From Ectopseudomonas composti (GTDB taxonomy: Bacteria > Pseudomonadota > Gammaproteobacteria > Pseudomonadales > Pseudomonadaceae), in NCBI RefSeq assembly GCF_001567565.1, contig NZ_LSSW01000030.1:62001-126000 (forward strand): DNA of 64,000 bases, given 5' to 3'. Below the pieces are notes generated by a model. It saw nothing but the letters and a program-made list of their open reading frames with translations, was not told where the DNA came from and did no database searches. Positions within the stretch are counted from its first letter, which is position 1. Each line of letters starts with the position of its first letter. The position numbers were made by a program, and so were the translations under genes. Of the stretch, positions 1 to 8,266 are shown in pieces.

Positions 1-100
1 AGCTGACGAACAGCATGGCGAACATCAGGACGTGCAAACCCACGGCCCAGACGATGGGCCAGAAGTAGCTTTCCGATTGCGGACGCTCGGTTTGCTGCAT
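1..100 (-). CDS. tolA: TolA, N-terminal fragment (cut by window edge)
   Basis: Only the first 33 codons are present; the gene runs off the left edge. The visible product has a short polar N-terminus followed by a hydrophobic stretch (WPIVWAVGLHVLMFAMLFVS), as expected for the single inner-membrane anchor of TolA, which links the TolQR motor to TolB/Pal across the periplasm. The ATG (98-100) overlaps the tolR stop by one base, so translation is probably coupled. The identification rests on this anchor and on the tolQ-tolR-tolA order; the periplasmic coiled coil and C-terminal domain are not visible. Confidence 0.85.
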   Translation of the reverse strand, partial: MQQTERPQSESYFWPIVWAVGLHVLMFAMLFVS

Positions 101-552
101 CAGGGAGCCTCGGTAATCAATCCGACGTTACCCACGTCGGCCTGCTGCAGACCACCCATGGCCGCCATCACGGTGCCGTAGTCGACCGACTTGTCACCGC
201 GCACGAACACTTGCACCTGCTTACCCTGGCGACGGTTCTCGGCAATGATCGCCGTCACCGCCTGAGTCATCTGCGGCAGCGTGGAGGCGCGCTCCTGCTC
301 GGTGTCGACGTCGACCTCGCTACCCATGTTCCAGTAATAGGTCTTGTCGGCCTTGATGGAGATGGTCAACACCTGCGCGTCGTTGTCCTGCGGCAGCACT
401 TCACTGCTGACCTTGGGCAGATCGACCTTGACCCCCTGATTGAGCATCGGCGCGGTGACCATGAAGATGACCAGCAGTACCAACATCACATCGATGTAGG
501 GCACCACGTTCATCTCGGCGACCGGCTTGCGTCTGTTGCGAATTCTCGCCAT
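100..552 (-). CDS. tolR: TolR, proton-channel subunit of the Tol-Pal motor
   Basis: A 150-residue ExbD/TolR-family protein. It has a short cytoplasmic N-terminus, one membrane segment (about residues 18-38) and a periplasmic domain. The membrane segment carries the conserved Asp (D21 in VPYIDVMLVLL) that takes part in proton flow through TolQR. With TolQ it uses the proton gradient to energise TolA during cell-envelope constriction and outer-membrane stability. It lies 27 bp downstream of tolQ and overlaps tolA, in the usual order. Length and motifs are normal for the family. Confidence 0.97.
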   Translation of the reverse strand: MARIRNRRKPVAEMNVVPYIDVMLVLLVIFMVTAPMLNQGVKVDLPKVSSEVLPQDNDAQVLTISIKADKTYYWNMGSEVDVDTEQERASTLPQMTQAVTAIIAENRRQGKQVQVFVRGDKSVDYGTVMAAMGGLQQADVGNVGLITEAP

Positions 553-579
553 GGTAAAAACCTGTCCTCTTCGCTCGCC

Positions 580-1275
580 TTAGTCTTCCGAGGTGTGCAC
601 TTTGCGGTGCAGGATGGCCTGGAACTCGTCGGCGAAGGTGTAGTAACGGCCGATCAGCATTTCGCCACGGGCCGAGAAGCGGTTGTAGGCGATAACTGCC
701 GGAATTGCCGCGAACAGGCCGATGGCGGTAGCGATCAGCGCCTCGGCAATACCCGGCGCTACAGTGGCCAGGGTCGCTTGCTGCACCTGAGCCAGGCCGC
801 GGAAGGAGTTCATGATGCCCCACACGGTACCGAACAGACCGATGTACGGGCTGGTGGAACCGACGGTGGCGAGAAATGGCAGAGCGGTTTCCAGCTTTTC
901 TTCTTCACGGGAAATCGCCACACGCATGGCACGGGCCACGCCGTCCATCACCGCATCCGGATCGACGCCCTGCTGCTGACGCAGACGGGAGAACTCCTTG
1001 AAGCCGGCACGGAAGATCTGCTCCAAACCGGAATCCGGATCGGGGTTGCTGCCCGCCTGGCGATACAGCTTGGACAGGTCGATCCCGGACCAGAAGCGGT
1101 CCTCGAAGTTGTCCAGGGCACGCTTGGCGGCGCGAATCGAATTACTGCGCTGGAAGATCATCACCCAGGAAATGACCGAGGCGGCCACCAGGGTCAGCAT
1201 CACCAGCTGAACCACGAAGCTGGCGTTACTGATCAGACTCCACATCGACATATGGTCAACGGCGTTAGCTTCCAC
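580..1275 (-). CDS. tolQ: TolQ, inner-membrane motor subunit
   Basis: A 231-residue MotA/TolQ/ExbB-family protein with three membrane segments: near residues 15-35, then two close to the C-terminus around 135-155 and 170-195. The last two contain the small-residue and Thr-rich stretches (IGLFGTVWGIM; ALIATAIGLFAAIPAVI) that line the proton path with TolR Asp21. It forms the stator-like part of Tol-Pal. The start lies 2 bp after the ybgC stop, and tolR follows after 27 bp, so ybgC-tolQ-tolR-tolA is one transcription unit. No oddities seen. Confidence 0.97.
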   Translation of the reverse strand: MEANAVDHMSMWSLISNASFVVQLVMLTLVAASVISWVMIFQRSNSIRAAKRALDNFEDRFWSGIDLSKLYRQAGSNPDPDSGLEQIFRAGFKEFSRLRQQQGVDPDAVMDGVARAMRVAISREEEKLETALPFLATVGSTSPYIGLFGTVWGIMNSFRGLAQVQQATLATVAPGIAEALIATAIGLFAAIPAVIAYNRFSARGEMLIGRYYTFADEFQAILHRKVHTSED

Positions 1276-1277
1276 GC

Positions 1278-1730
1278 TTACTCTCCTGCTGCAATTAAAC
1301 CCGGTGCCTGCCTCCCGGCGAACGCGTGTCGCAGGGTTTCGGGGATAGCCCGGGGTTTCAAGTTGTCGGCGCGCACACAGGCCACCAGGAACTGCCCTTC
1401 GCAGAGCAGCACATCATCCGCAGCCCGCCTGACCTGTTGACGAAAGCGCAGGCTGGCACGGTTCAATTCGATCACATCGGCGCTGATCAGCAGCTCGTCG
1501 TCCAGTCGCGCCGGCGCGTGGTAACGCGCTTCGGCTGAATGCACGACGAACAACAGGCCCTCACCGGCAAGCGTCGACTGGGCATAACCCAGCTCACGCA
1601 GGCGCTCGGTGCGAGCCCGCTCCATGAATTTGAGGTAGTTGACGTAGTAGACGATGCCGCCCGCATCGGTGTCTTCGTAATAGACCCGGCAGCGGTGGCT
1701 GAACGGCTGCACTTCGTTTGGCGCGCGCAT
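1278..1730 (-). CDS. ybgC: YbgC, Tol-Pal associated acyl-CoA thioesterase
   Basis: A 150-residue hot-dog-fold thioesterase of the YbgC/4-hydroxybenzoyl-CoA thioesterase family. The signature YYEDTDAGGIVYYVNYL, holding the catalytic Asp, lies near residues 17-33, and a basic ERARTERL helix follows. Family members hydrolyse short or long acyl-CoA in the cytoplasm and are almost always the first gene of the tol operon. Here it lies 53 bp after ruvB and 2 bp before tolQ. Why a thioesterase sits with Tol-Pal is not settled; a link to phospholipid metabolism is the usual suggestion. Confidence 0.95.
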   Translation of the reverse strand: MRAPNEVQPFSHRCRVYYEDTDAGGIVYYVNYLKFMERARTERLRELGYAQSTLAGEGLLFVVHSAEARYHAPARLDDELLISADVIELNRASLRFRQQVRRAADDVLLCEGQFLVACVRADNLKPRAIPETLRHAFAGRQAPGLIAAGE

Positions 1731-1783
1731 ACTCTAGTCTCCGGCCTGCCACTTGCCAATCCGGGCTGAGAACAATTTTTTCG

Positions 1784-2839
1784 TCATTGATCACCTGCCG
1801 AGAACAGATCGCCACCGGGCTGTTCACCCGAGCGTTTGGGGATATTCAGGCCGAAGTGCAGGTAGGCGTGACGGGTCACCACGCGCCCGCGCGGCGTGCG
1901 CATCATGTAGCCCTGCTGAATCAGGTACGGCTCGAGCACATCCTCGATGGTGTGACGCTCTTCGCCGATGGCTGCTGCCAGGCTATCGAGCCCCACCGGA
2001 CCGCCATCAAACTTCTCGATCATGGCCAGCAGCAGACGCCGGTCGGAATGGTCGAAACCACGCTCGTCGACGTCCAGCAGGTTCAATGCCTGATCGGCAG
2101 TGGCCTGGGAGATCTGTCCGTTCCCGCGCACCTCAGCGAAATCGCGCACACGGCGCAGCAGCCGGTTGGCGATACGCGGAGTGCCACGGGCACGTCGGGC
2201 AATCTCGTAAGCACCTTTGGCCTCGATAGCCAGGCCGAGAATCCCGGCAGAGCGCGAGACGATGGTGGCCAGGTCGTCGATGCCGTAGAACTCCAGGCGC
2301 TGGACGATGCCGAAGCGGTCACGCAGCGGGTTGGTCAGCATGCCGGCGCGAGTGGTAGCGCCAACCAGGGTAAAGGGCGGCAGGTCCAGCTTGATCGAGC
2401 GCGCCGCCGGGCCTTCGCCGATCATGATGTCGAGCTGGAAATCTTCCATGGCCGGGTACAGCACTTCCTCGACCACCGGGGAAAGACGATGAATTTCGTC
2501 GATGAACAGCACATCGCCGCTTTCCAGATTGGTCAGCAGCGCAGCCAGATCCCCAGGGCGTTCGAGCACCGGGCCGGAGGTGCTCTTGATCGAGCTGCCC
2601 ATTTCTTCGGCAATGATATTGGCCAGGGTGGTCTTGCCCAGACCTGGCGGGCCGAAGATCAATGTATGGTCGAGCGCTTCCGCCCTGCCCCGTGCGGCCT
2701 GGATGAACAGCGCCATCTGTTCACGCACGACGGGCTGACCGATGTAGTCGGCCAGGCGCAGCGGACGAATGGCACGGTCCTGCTGCTCTTCGCGCTCTCG
2801 TGGGCTGGAGGTAATCAGGCGATCGGCTTCGATCATCAA
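1784..2839 (-). CDS. ruvB: RuvB, Holliday junction branch-migration ATPase
   Basis: A 351-residue AAA+ ATPase with Walker A GPPGLGKTT (near residue 65), Walker B FIDEIH (near residue 113), sensor GATTRAG and the C-terminal winged-helix domain (PRGRVVTRHAYLHFG). RuvB hexamers flank RuvA on a Holliday junction and drive branch migration. It lies 10 bp downstream of ruvA in the same operon. Length and motifs are fully standard. The ATG at 2837-2839 opens MMIEADRLI, the usual RuvB N-terminus. Confidence 0.98.
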   Translation of the reverse strand: MMIEADRLITSSPREREEQQDRAIRPLRLADYIGQPVVREQMALFIQAARGRAEALDHTLIFGPPGLGKTTLANIIAEEMGSSIKSTSGPVLERPGDLAALLTNLESGDVLFIDEIHRLSPVVEEVLYPAMEDFQLDIMIGEGPAARSIKLDLPPFTLVGATTRAGMLTNPLRDRFGIVQRLEFYGIDDLATIVSRSAGILGLAIEAKGAYEIARRARGTPRIANRLLRRVRDFAEVRGNGQISQATADQALNLLDVDERGFDHSDRRLLLAMIEKFDGGPVGLDSLAAAIGEERHTIEDVLEPYLIQQGYMMRTPRGRVVTRHAYLHFGLNIPKRSGEQPGGDLFSAGDQ

Positions 2840-2849
2840 TAGGGTTCCA

Positions 2850-3455
2850 CTAAACCATGCCGCGCAGTGCGCGTCGGATCAAATCTTCGCTGCTCATACC
2901 TTCTTCCTTGACCGCTGCAACGGCTCGACTGGCCTCCTGCGGCTTGTAACCGAGGGAAATCAGGGCACTGACGGCGTCATTCTCCGCGCTTGAGACTGCC
3001 TGAGCCAGTTGAGGTTCAACCACCAGGGGCGCAATGGACGGGATCGACTCCCAGGCCTTGAAGCGATCCTTGAGTTCGACCAGCAGACGCTCTGCGGTTT
3101 TCTTGCCCACCCCAGGCACCTTGACCAGCGCCGCCGTGTCCTGTGCCTGCACGCAGCGCACCAGTTCATCGACCTCCAGCCCCGACATCAACGCCAGCGC
3201 CAGCTTGGGGCCGACGCCATTGAGACGAATCAGCTCGCGAAACAACTCGCGCTCACGCTTTTCGAAGAAGCCATACAGCAGATGCGCATCCTCACGCACC
3301 ACCTGATGAGTGTGCAGCGTCAGCGGCTCACCCACCGCAGGCAGACGATAAAGGGTGGTCATCGGCACTTCCAGCTCATAACCAATGCCATTCACATCCA
3401 GAAGCAAATGCGGCGGCTGCTTTTCCGCCAAGGTGCCGCGCAAACGTCCGATCAC
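2850..3455 (-). CDS. ruvA: RuvA, Holliday junction binding protein
   Basis: A 201-residue RuvA with the OB-fold N-terminal domain (MIGRLRGTL), two helix-hairpin-helix motifs (LNGVGPKLAL and VPGVGKKTAERLL near residues 79 and 114) and a C-terminal three-helix domain (about 155-201) that contacts RuvB. It binds four-way junctions as a tetramer and holds them square-planar. It is 21 bp after ruvC and 10 bp before ruvB. Confidence 0.98.
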   Translation of the reverse strand: MIGRLRGTLAEKQPPHLLLDVNGIGYELEVPMTTLYRLPAVGEPLTLHTHQVVREDAHLLYGFFEKRERELFRELIRLNGVGPKLALALMSGLEVDELVRCVQAQDTAALVKVPGVGKKTAERLLVELKDRFKAWESIPSIAPLVVEPQLAQAVSSAENDAVSALISLGYKPQEASRAVAAVKEEGMSSEDLIRRALRGMV

Positions 3456-3476
3456 CAGCGCTTTCCTTTATATCGA

Positions 3477-4001
3477 TTACAAACGAAGACGGCCGCCGCG
3501 CCGCTTGGCGCCGGCCAGCCCATGGGGAATAAGACTCTGCCGGTGGTGCGCATGGCACAAGGCGATACCCAGGGCGTCGGAGGCGTCGATCTGCGGCTTC
3601 TGCACCAGCCCCAGCAGGTGCATGACCATCATCTGCACCTGCTGCTTGTCCGCGGCCCCAGTACCGACCACGGCTTGTTTGACCTGGGTGGCGGTGTACT
3701 CGCTGACCTCCAGCCCGGCTTCCACTGCGGCGACGATGGCAGCGCCTCGCGCCTGCCCCAGCTTGAGCGCCGAATCGGCATTGCGCGCCATGAACACTTG
3801 CTCGATGCCCATGGTCACCGGGCCGTGGGTGCGAATCACCTCACTGACGCCACGGAAGACGATTTGCAGGCGCTCGGCCAACGAGCCGTTACCGGTGCGT
3901 ATGCAGCCCGAGGCCACGTACTCGCAGCTACGCCCGGTATCGCGCACCACGCCATAACCGGTGATGCGCGAGCCGGGATCGATGCCTAGGATCAGAGTCA
4001 T
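3477..4001 (-). CDS. ruvC: RuvC, Holliday junction resolvase
   Basis: A 174-residue crossover-junction endodeoxyribonuclease with an RNase H fold. The first catalytic Asp is D7 (ILGIDPGSRITGYG), and further acidic residues lie in GIEQVF and near DASDALGIALCHAH close to the C-terminus. RuvC dimers cut symmetric strands of junctions held by RuvAB. It heads the ruvC-ruvA-ruvB-ybgC-tolQRA unit. No strong Shine-Dalgarno is visible. A LexA-like palindrome lies only 9-24 bp ahead of the start codon, between it and a TATACT element. Confidence 0.98.
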   Translation of the reverse strand: MTLILGIDPGSRITGYGVVRDTGRSCEYVASGCIRTGNGSLAERLQIVFRGVSEVIRTHGPVTMGIEQVFMARNADSALKLGQARGAAIVAAVEAGLEVSEYTATQVKQAVVGTGAADKQQVQMMVMHLLGLVQKPQIDASDALGIALCHAHHRQSLIPHGLAGAKRRGGRLRL

Positions 4002-4009
4002 ATCAGCAA

Positions 4010-4025
4010 CTGTCTATTTATCCAG
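4010..4025. promoter_or_regulatory. Candidate LexA (SOS) box in front of ruvC
   Basis: The sequence reads CTGT-CTATTTAT-CCAG, that is CTGT-N8-ACAG with one mismatch and an AT-rich centre. It lies immediately downstream of a possible -10 (TATACT on the minus strand, 4033-4038), where LexA would block transcription. SOS control of ruvAB is established in E. coli. From memory, ruv was not among the main LexA targets listed for P. aeruginosa, so this is a prediction from sequence only. Confidence 0.5.
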
Positions 4026-4081
4026 TTGGCGAGTATACGGGCCGCCCTTGGCAACGTCATCCGCCAAGCGCCGACCTGACG

Positions 4082-4117
4082 AAAAAAGCCGGAAGCGCCT
4101 TGCAGCGTTTCCGGCTT
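4082..4117 (-). terminator. Rho-independent terminator after yebC
   Basis: On the minus strand a 9-bp stem (AAGCCGGAA / TTCCGGCTT, further paired inside by GCG-rich bases) is followed by six T residues. It lies between the yebC stop and the ruvC promoter, so it separates the two units. Confidence 0.8.
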
Positions 4118-4155
4118 CGTCAAATCCTGAATCCAGTTCGGTGGAGGCCAGAGCC

Positions 4156-4905
4156 TCAGCTCAACTGTTCCATGATCTCGTCGGCAACTTCGGCGTTGTG
4201 GTAGACGTTCTGCACGTCATCGAGGTCTTCGAGCATGTCGATCAGCTTGAACACCTTCTGCGCAGTTTCCAGATCGGCAATCGGCGCACTGATCGAAGGA
4301 ATCATGGCGATTTCCGCTTCCTCGGCCTTGAAGCCAGCCGCATTCAGCGCTTCGTTGACCGCATGGAAGTCGGTAAAGCTGGTCGATACCAGGCCCGAGC
4401 CATCCTCGCCCATTTCCACGTCATCGGCACCCGCCTCCAGCGCCGCTTCCATCAGAGCATCTTCATCGACACCTGGCGCGAAGCTGATCTGCCCCTTGCG
4501 GTCGAACATGTAGGCGACCGAACCGTCGGTACCCAGGTTGCCACCGCACTTGGTGAAGGCATGCCGAACTTCGGCGGCGGTACGGTTGCGGTTGTCGGTC
4601 ATCACTTCGACGATGATCGCAACACCGCTCGGCGCATAGCCTTCGTAACTGAACTCGACGACGTTGTCGGCTTCGTTGTTGCCAGCGCCACGGGCGATGG
4701 CGCGATCGATCACGTCACGCGACATGTTGTTGGTCAGCGCCTTGTCCACGGCCAGGCGCAGGCGCGGGTTATCTGCCGGAATCGGGCCGCCATGCTTGGC
4801 TGCCACGGTCAGTTCACGAATCAGCTTGGTGAAGATCTTGCCGCGCTTGGCGTCCTGGCGCCCTTTGCGGTGCTTGATGTTGGCCCATTTGGAATGACCA
4901 GCCAT
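4156..4905 (-). CDS. yebC: YebC/PmpR-family regulator
   Basis: A 249-residue YebC/TACO1-family protein beginning MAGHSKWANIKHRKGRQDAKR, the family signature. The family was first described as transcription factors; the P. aeruginosa orthologue PmpR represses pqsR. More recent work links the family to relief of ribosome stalling, so the molecular role is debated. Position between aspS and ruvC matches PAO1 PA0964 (from memory). Length is normal. It has its own terminator (4082-4117), and a hairpin at 4966-4991 separates it from aspS. Confidence 0.95.
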   Translation of the reverse strand: MAGHSKWANIKHRKGRQDAKRGKIFTKLIRELTVAAKHGGPIPADNPRLRLAVDKALTNNMSRDVIDRAIARGAGNNEADNVVEFSYEGYAPSGVAIIVEVMTDNRNRTAAEVRHAFTKCGGNLGTDGSVAYMFDRKGQISFAPGVDEDALMEAALEAGADDVEMGEDGSGLVSTSFTDFHAVNEALNAAGFKAEEAEIAMIPSISAPIADLETAQKVFKLIDMLEDLDDVQNVYHNAEVADEIMEQLS

Positions 4906-4965
4906 AACTCACTCCGTCTTTTCCACTGATGATTGCCAGGGCATGGACGTGCATGCCCCATAACG

Positions 4966-4991
4966 AAGAAGCCTGGAAATCCAGGCTTCTT
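4966..4991 (-). terminator. Hairpin between aspS and yebC
   Basis: An 11-bp perfect stem (AAGAAGCCTGG / CCAGGCTTCTT) with a 4-base loop lies 8 bp beyond the aspS stop. The T-tract on the minus strand is short and interrupted (TTCTTCGTT), so this may be a weak or partial terminator. Confidence 0.65.
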
Positions 4992-4999
4992 GTACAGGC

Positions 5000-6775
5000 T
5001 TATTCGGCCTTGGGTTGCTCGCGCAAGCGGATGTGCAGCTCGCGCAGCGACTTGTTGTCCACCTCGCCCGGCGCCTGGGTCATGACACAAGCTGCACTCT
5101 GGGTTTTCGGGAAGGCGATCACTTCACGAATCGACTGCGCGCCGGTCATCAGCATCACCAGGCGATCCAGACCGAAGGCCAGGCCACCATGGGGCGGCGC
5201 ACCGTACTTCAGCGCATCGAGGAGGAAGCCGAACTTCTCCTGCTGCTCGTCTTCGCTGATGCCGAGCACACGGAACACGGTCTGCTGCATGGCCTTGTCG
5301 TGGATACGGATAGAACCGCCACCCAGCTCGGTGCCGTTGAGCACCATGTCATAGGCACGCGACAGCGCGGCAGCCGGGTTGGCCTCCAGCTCGGCCGGGC
5401 TGCAGCTCGGCGCGGTGAAGGGGTGGTGCATGGCAGTCAGGCTGCCGTCGTCGTTTTCCTCGAACATCGGGAAGTCGACGACCCACAGCGGCGCCCACTC
5501 ACAGGTCAGCAAGTTCAGATCGTGACCCAGCTTGATGCGCAGCGCGCCCAGGGCTTCACTGACGATCTTGGCCTTGTCGGCGCCGAAGAACACGATATCT
5601 CCATCGACCGCGCCAACGCGGTCGAGAATGACGTTGATGTTGTCCAGCGGGATGTTCTTGACGATCGGCGACTGCAGGCCTTCGACGCCGGCGGCACGCT
5701 CGTTGACCTTGATGTAGGCCAGGCCCTTGGCGCCGTAGATGCCGACGAACTTGGTGTAGTCGTCGATCTGCTTGCGCGGCATGCTCGCCCCGCCCGGAAC
5801 GCGCAGCGCGGTGACGCGGCACTTGGGATCGTTGGCCGGGCCGGCGAAGACCTTGAATTCGACGTCCTTGAGCTGGTCCTCGACATCCACCAGTTCCATC
5901 GGGATACGCAGGTCCGGCTTGTCCGAACCGAAGCGACGCATGGCCTCGGCCAGGGTCATGTGCGGCAGCTCACCGAACTCGACGTCCAGCACTTCCTTGA
6001 ACAGGTTGCGCACCATGGTCTCGGTGATGCCCATGATGTCTTTTTCATCGAGGAAGCTGGTCTCGATGTCGATCTGGGTGAATTCCGGCTGACGGTCGGC
6101 ACGCAGGTCTTCGTCGCGGAAGCACTTGGCGATCTGGTAGTAGCGGTCGAAGCCGGCCACCATCAGCAGCTGCTTGAACAGCTGTGGCGACTGCGGCAGG
6201 GCGAAGAAACTGCCAGCGTGAGTACGGCTCGGCACCAGGTAGTCACGCGCACCTTCCGGGGTGGCGCGGGTCAGGATCGGCGTCTCGACGTCGAGGAAGC
6301 CGTTCTCGTCGAGGTAACGACGGATGCTCGAGGTGATGCGCGAACGCAGCTTGAGCTTCTCAGCCATTTCCGGACGACGCAGGTCGATGAAGCGATAACG
6401 CAGACGCGTTTCTTCACCGACGTCGGTGTATTCGTTGAGCGGGAACGGCGGGGTTTCCGCCTCGTTGAGAACTTCCAGCTCGTAACCCAGCACTTCGATG
6501 GCGCCGGACGCCATGTTCGGGTTGCGCGCGCCTTCCGGACGCAGACGCACCTTGCCGGTGATCTTGACCACATACTCGCTGCGCACGCGGTCGGCCTTGG
6601 CGAAGGTATCGGCGCGATCCGGGTCGAAAACCACCTGAGCCAGGCCTTCACGATCACGAATATCGAGGAAGATCACCCCGCCATGGTCGCGGCGACGGTG
6701 TACCCAGCCGCAAAGGGTGATTTCCTGGCCATCCAGGCTCTCGTTCAACTGGCCGCAATAGTGGCTGCGCATCAT
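5000..6775 (-). CDS. aspS: Aspartyl-tRNA synthetase
   Basis: A 591-residue class IIb synthetase of bacterial type. It has an N-terminal OB-fold anticodon domain (GWVHRRRDHGGVIFLDIRD, about residues 20-45), motif 2 (FRDEDLRADRQPEFTQID), the bacterial GAD insertion (about 290-420) and motif 3 (GLAFGLDRLVMLM) near the C-terminus. It charges tRNA-Asp with aspartate in the cytoplasm. P. aeruginosa AspRS is known to be non-discriminating and also to charge tRNA-Asn; whether this one does so cannot be told here. The ATG at 6773-6775 gives MMRSHYCGQLN, the usual start. Confidence 0.98.
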   Translation of the reverse strand: MMRSHYCGQLNESLDGQEITLCGWVHRRRDHGGVIFLDIRDREGLAQVVFDPDRADTFAKADRVRSEYVVKITGKVRLRPEGARNPNMASGAIEVLGYELEVLNEAETPPFPLNEYTDVGEETRLRYRFIDLRRPEMAEKLKLRSRITSSIRRYLDENGFLDVETPILTRATPEGARDYLVPSRTHAGSFFALPQSPQLFKQLLMVAGFDRYYQIAKCFRDEDLRADRQPEFTQIDIETSFLDEKDIMGITETMVRNLFKEVLDVEFGELPHMTLAEAMRRFGSDKPDLRIPMELVDVEDQLKDVEFKVFAGPANDPKCRVTALRVPGGASMPRKQIDDYTKFVGIYGAKGLAYIKVNERAAGVEGLQSPIVKNIPLDNINVILDRVGAVDGDIVFFGADKAKIVSEALGALRIKLGHDLNLLTCEWAPLWVVDFPMFEENDDGSLTAMHHPFTAPSCSPAELEANPAAALSRAYDMVLNGTELGGGSIRIHDKAMQQTVFRVLGISEDEQQEKFGFLLDALKYGAPPHGGLAFGLDRLVMLMTGAQSIREVIAFPKTQSAACVMTQAPGEVDNKSLRELHIRLREQPKAE

Positions 6776-6973
6776 GATCGTGTTTCGCTTCTCTAAGGTC
6801 TTGGATAGGTCAGGCAGCCCCCAACGCCCTGGGCAGGAGCTACACCGCGGAGAACGTCCAACCGCACGCCGCGCTTCGATAAAGAGCGGGATTATATAGC
6901 TTAAATCGTCATGACGCAGCCGCCCGGCAGATGGCTTCTATAATGAACAGCGCCTCCTGCCTGGAGAACGAGC

Positions 6974-8092
6974 ATGGCCCTCCCCCATCACAGCGACCTG
7001 TCCAATGATCTGCTGGAAGACTTTCGCCTTGACGCCGCCGAGCAGTTTCCCCGTTGCGAACAGTTACTGATCGAACTGGAGCGAGCCCCGAGGAGCGCGG
7101 AGCGACTGCGTGAGCTGTTTCGCCTGATCCATACGCTCAAGGGCAATCTCGGCTACGTCGAGCTCAACGAGCTGATGCCATTGCCGCAGGCCATGGAGGA
7201 TGTGCTCGATGCCCTGCGTTCAGGTCGCATGACCTTCGACAGCCTGCTCGGCGACATCCTGCTGCTTAGCCTCGACCACCTGCGCGCACTGATAGCCCAG
7301 GCCTTGACTGGAACGGCAGCGCCGCCAGAGGACGCACAAACACAGCAACTGTGCAGCGCACTGCAGGCGTTGGCCATGGCTCCCCCCACGCAGCAGACCG
7401 AGCGGCGCAGCGAACTGCTACAGCAACTGGACCCAGGCACTCGCCTGCAAGCGCCGGAAACAGCAGAGCCCAGCCATGCCGAGGCGCTGTTTGCCCGCCA
7501 CGAAATCGACCCTACGTCCGACCTGCAATTCTTCTACGCCCTTGCAGAAGCGGCGGAGCAGCGCTCGCCATACTGGCACGGGCGCACCCTGCGCCTGCTG
7601 GAGTTGGCGCTGAGCATCAACGCCGCAGGCGGTTACGCGGAGCAGCCGGAGCAACTGGCCGCAGCAGTCTGCCTGCATGACCTGGGCATGGCGTTTCTAC
7701 CGCTGGAACTGCTGCACAAGCAGAGCCACTTCAGCCGCGAGGAACGGCGCATGATGCAAGGCCACCCTCGCCTGGCCAGTGACCTGCTCAAACGCATGCC
7801 TGGCTGGTCAGCCGCGATGGAGATCATCGTGCAGCACCAGGAACACGCGGACGGCAGCGGCTACCCGAAAGGCCTGCGCGAAGTGGAGATCACCCCCGGC
7901 GCCCTGATCCTTCATATAGTCGACACCTTCGACGCACGCACCCATGAGCGCGCGCATCAGACCTTGAGCAAACGCCCACTGCTTCGCGCCATCCTCGAAA
8001 TCAACAACCTGGCCGGCCAGCAATTCAGTGCCCGCTGGGTAGAGGCCTTCAACCATACCCTGCAGCAGAGGCCAACACTGGCCCGTCGCTGA
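6974..8092 (+). CDS. HPt domain fused to a degenerate HD-GYP domain
   Basis: A 372-residue cytoplasmic protein with two signalling modules. Residues 10-110 look like a histidine phosphotransfer (HPt) domain, with HTLKGNLGYV carrying the likely phospho-accepting His53. Residues 185-350 look like an HD-GYP domain: CLHDLGM (H235-D236), a later QHQEHADGSGYPKGL and HIVDTFDA. HD-GYP proteins are c-di-GMP phosphodiesterases, but the canonical HDIGK Lys is Met here and the canonical HHE is HQE, so metal binding and activity are doubtful. GGAG 8 bp before the ATG supports the start. It lies divergent from aspS. Role inferred: a phosphorelay-linked c-di-GMP effector or enzyme. Confidence 0.75.
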   Translation: MALPHHSDLSNDLLEDFRLDAAEQFPRCEQLLIELERAPRSAERLRELFRLIHTLKGNLGYVELNELMPLPQAMEDVLDALRSGRMTFDSLLGDILLLSLDHLRALIAQALTGTAAPPEDAQTQQLCSALQALAMAPPTQQTERRSELLQQLDPGTRLQAPETAEPSHAEALFARHEIDPTSDLQFFYALAEAAEQRSPYWHGRTLRLLELALSINAAGGYAEQPEQLAAAVCLHDLGMAFLPLELLHKQSHFSREERRMMQGHPRLASDLLKRMPGWSAAMEIIVQHQEHADGSGYPKGLREVEITPGALILHIVDTFDARTHERAHQTLSKRPLLRAILEINNLAGQQFSARWVEAFNHTLQQRPTLARR

Positions 8093-8266
8093 ACAGCCCG
8101 CGACGAGCGGTAAGATTTCCTGGCCAGAATTGAACCGCGAGTTATCAATAGCCTCTAAACATCGCTTCCATTGATATAAGCCAAGATCATCTCGACGCCC
8201 TGCGTGTTAGGCTCGTTCCAACACTGCGGGATAGAAACCCTGGGCTCACCTGAAAGGAGAACAACC

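Noticed and set aside
5015..6796. 593-codon rightward frame
   Set aside because: Exactly antisense to aspS; repetitive Glu/Val/Gln/His composition and no ribosome site.
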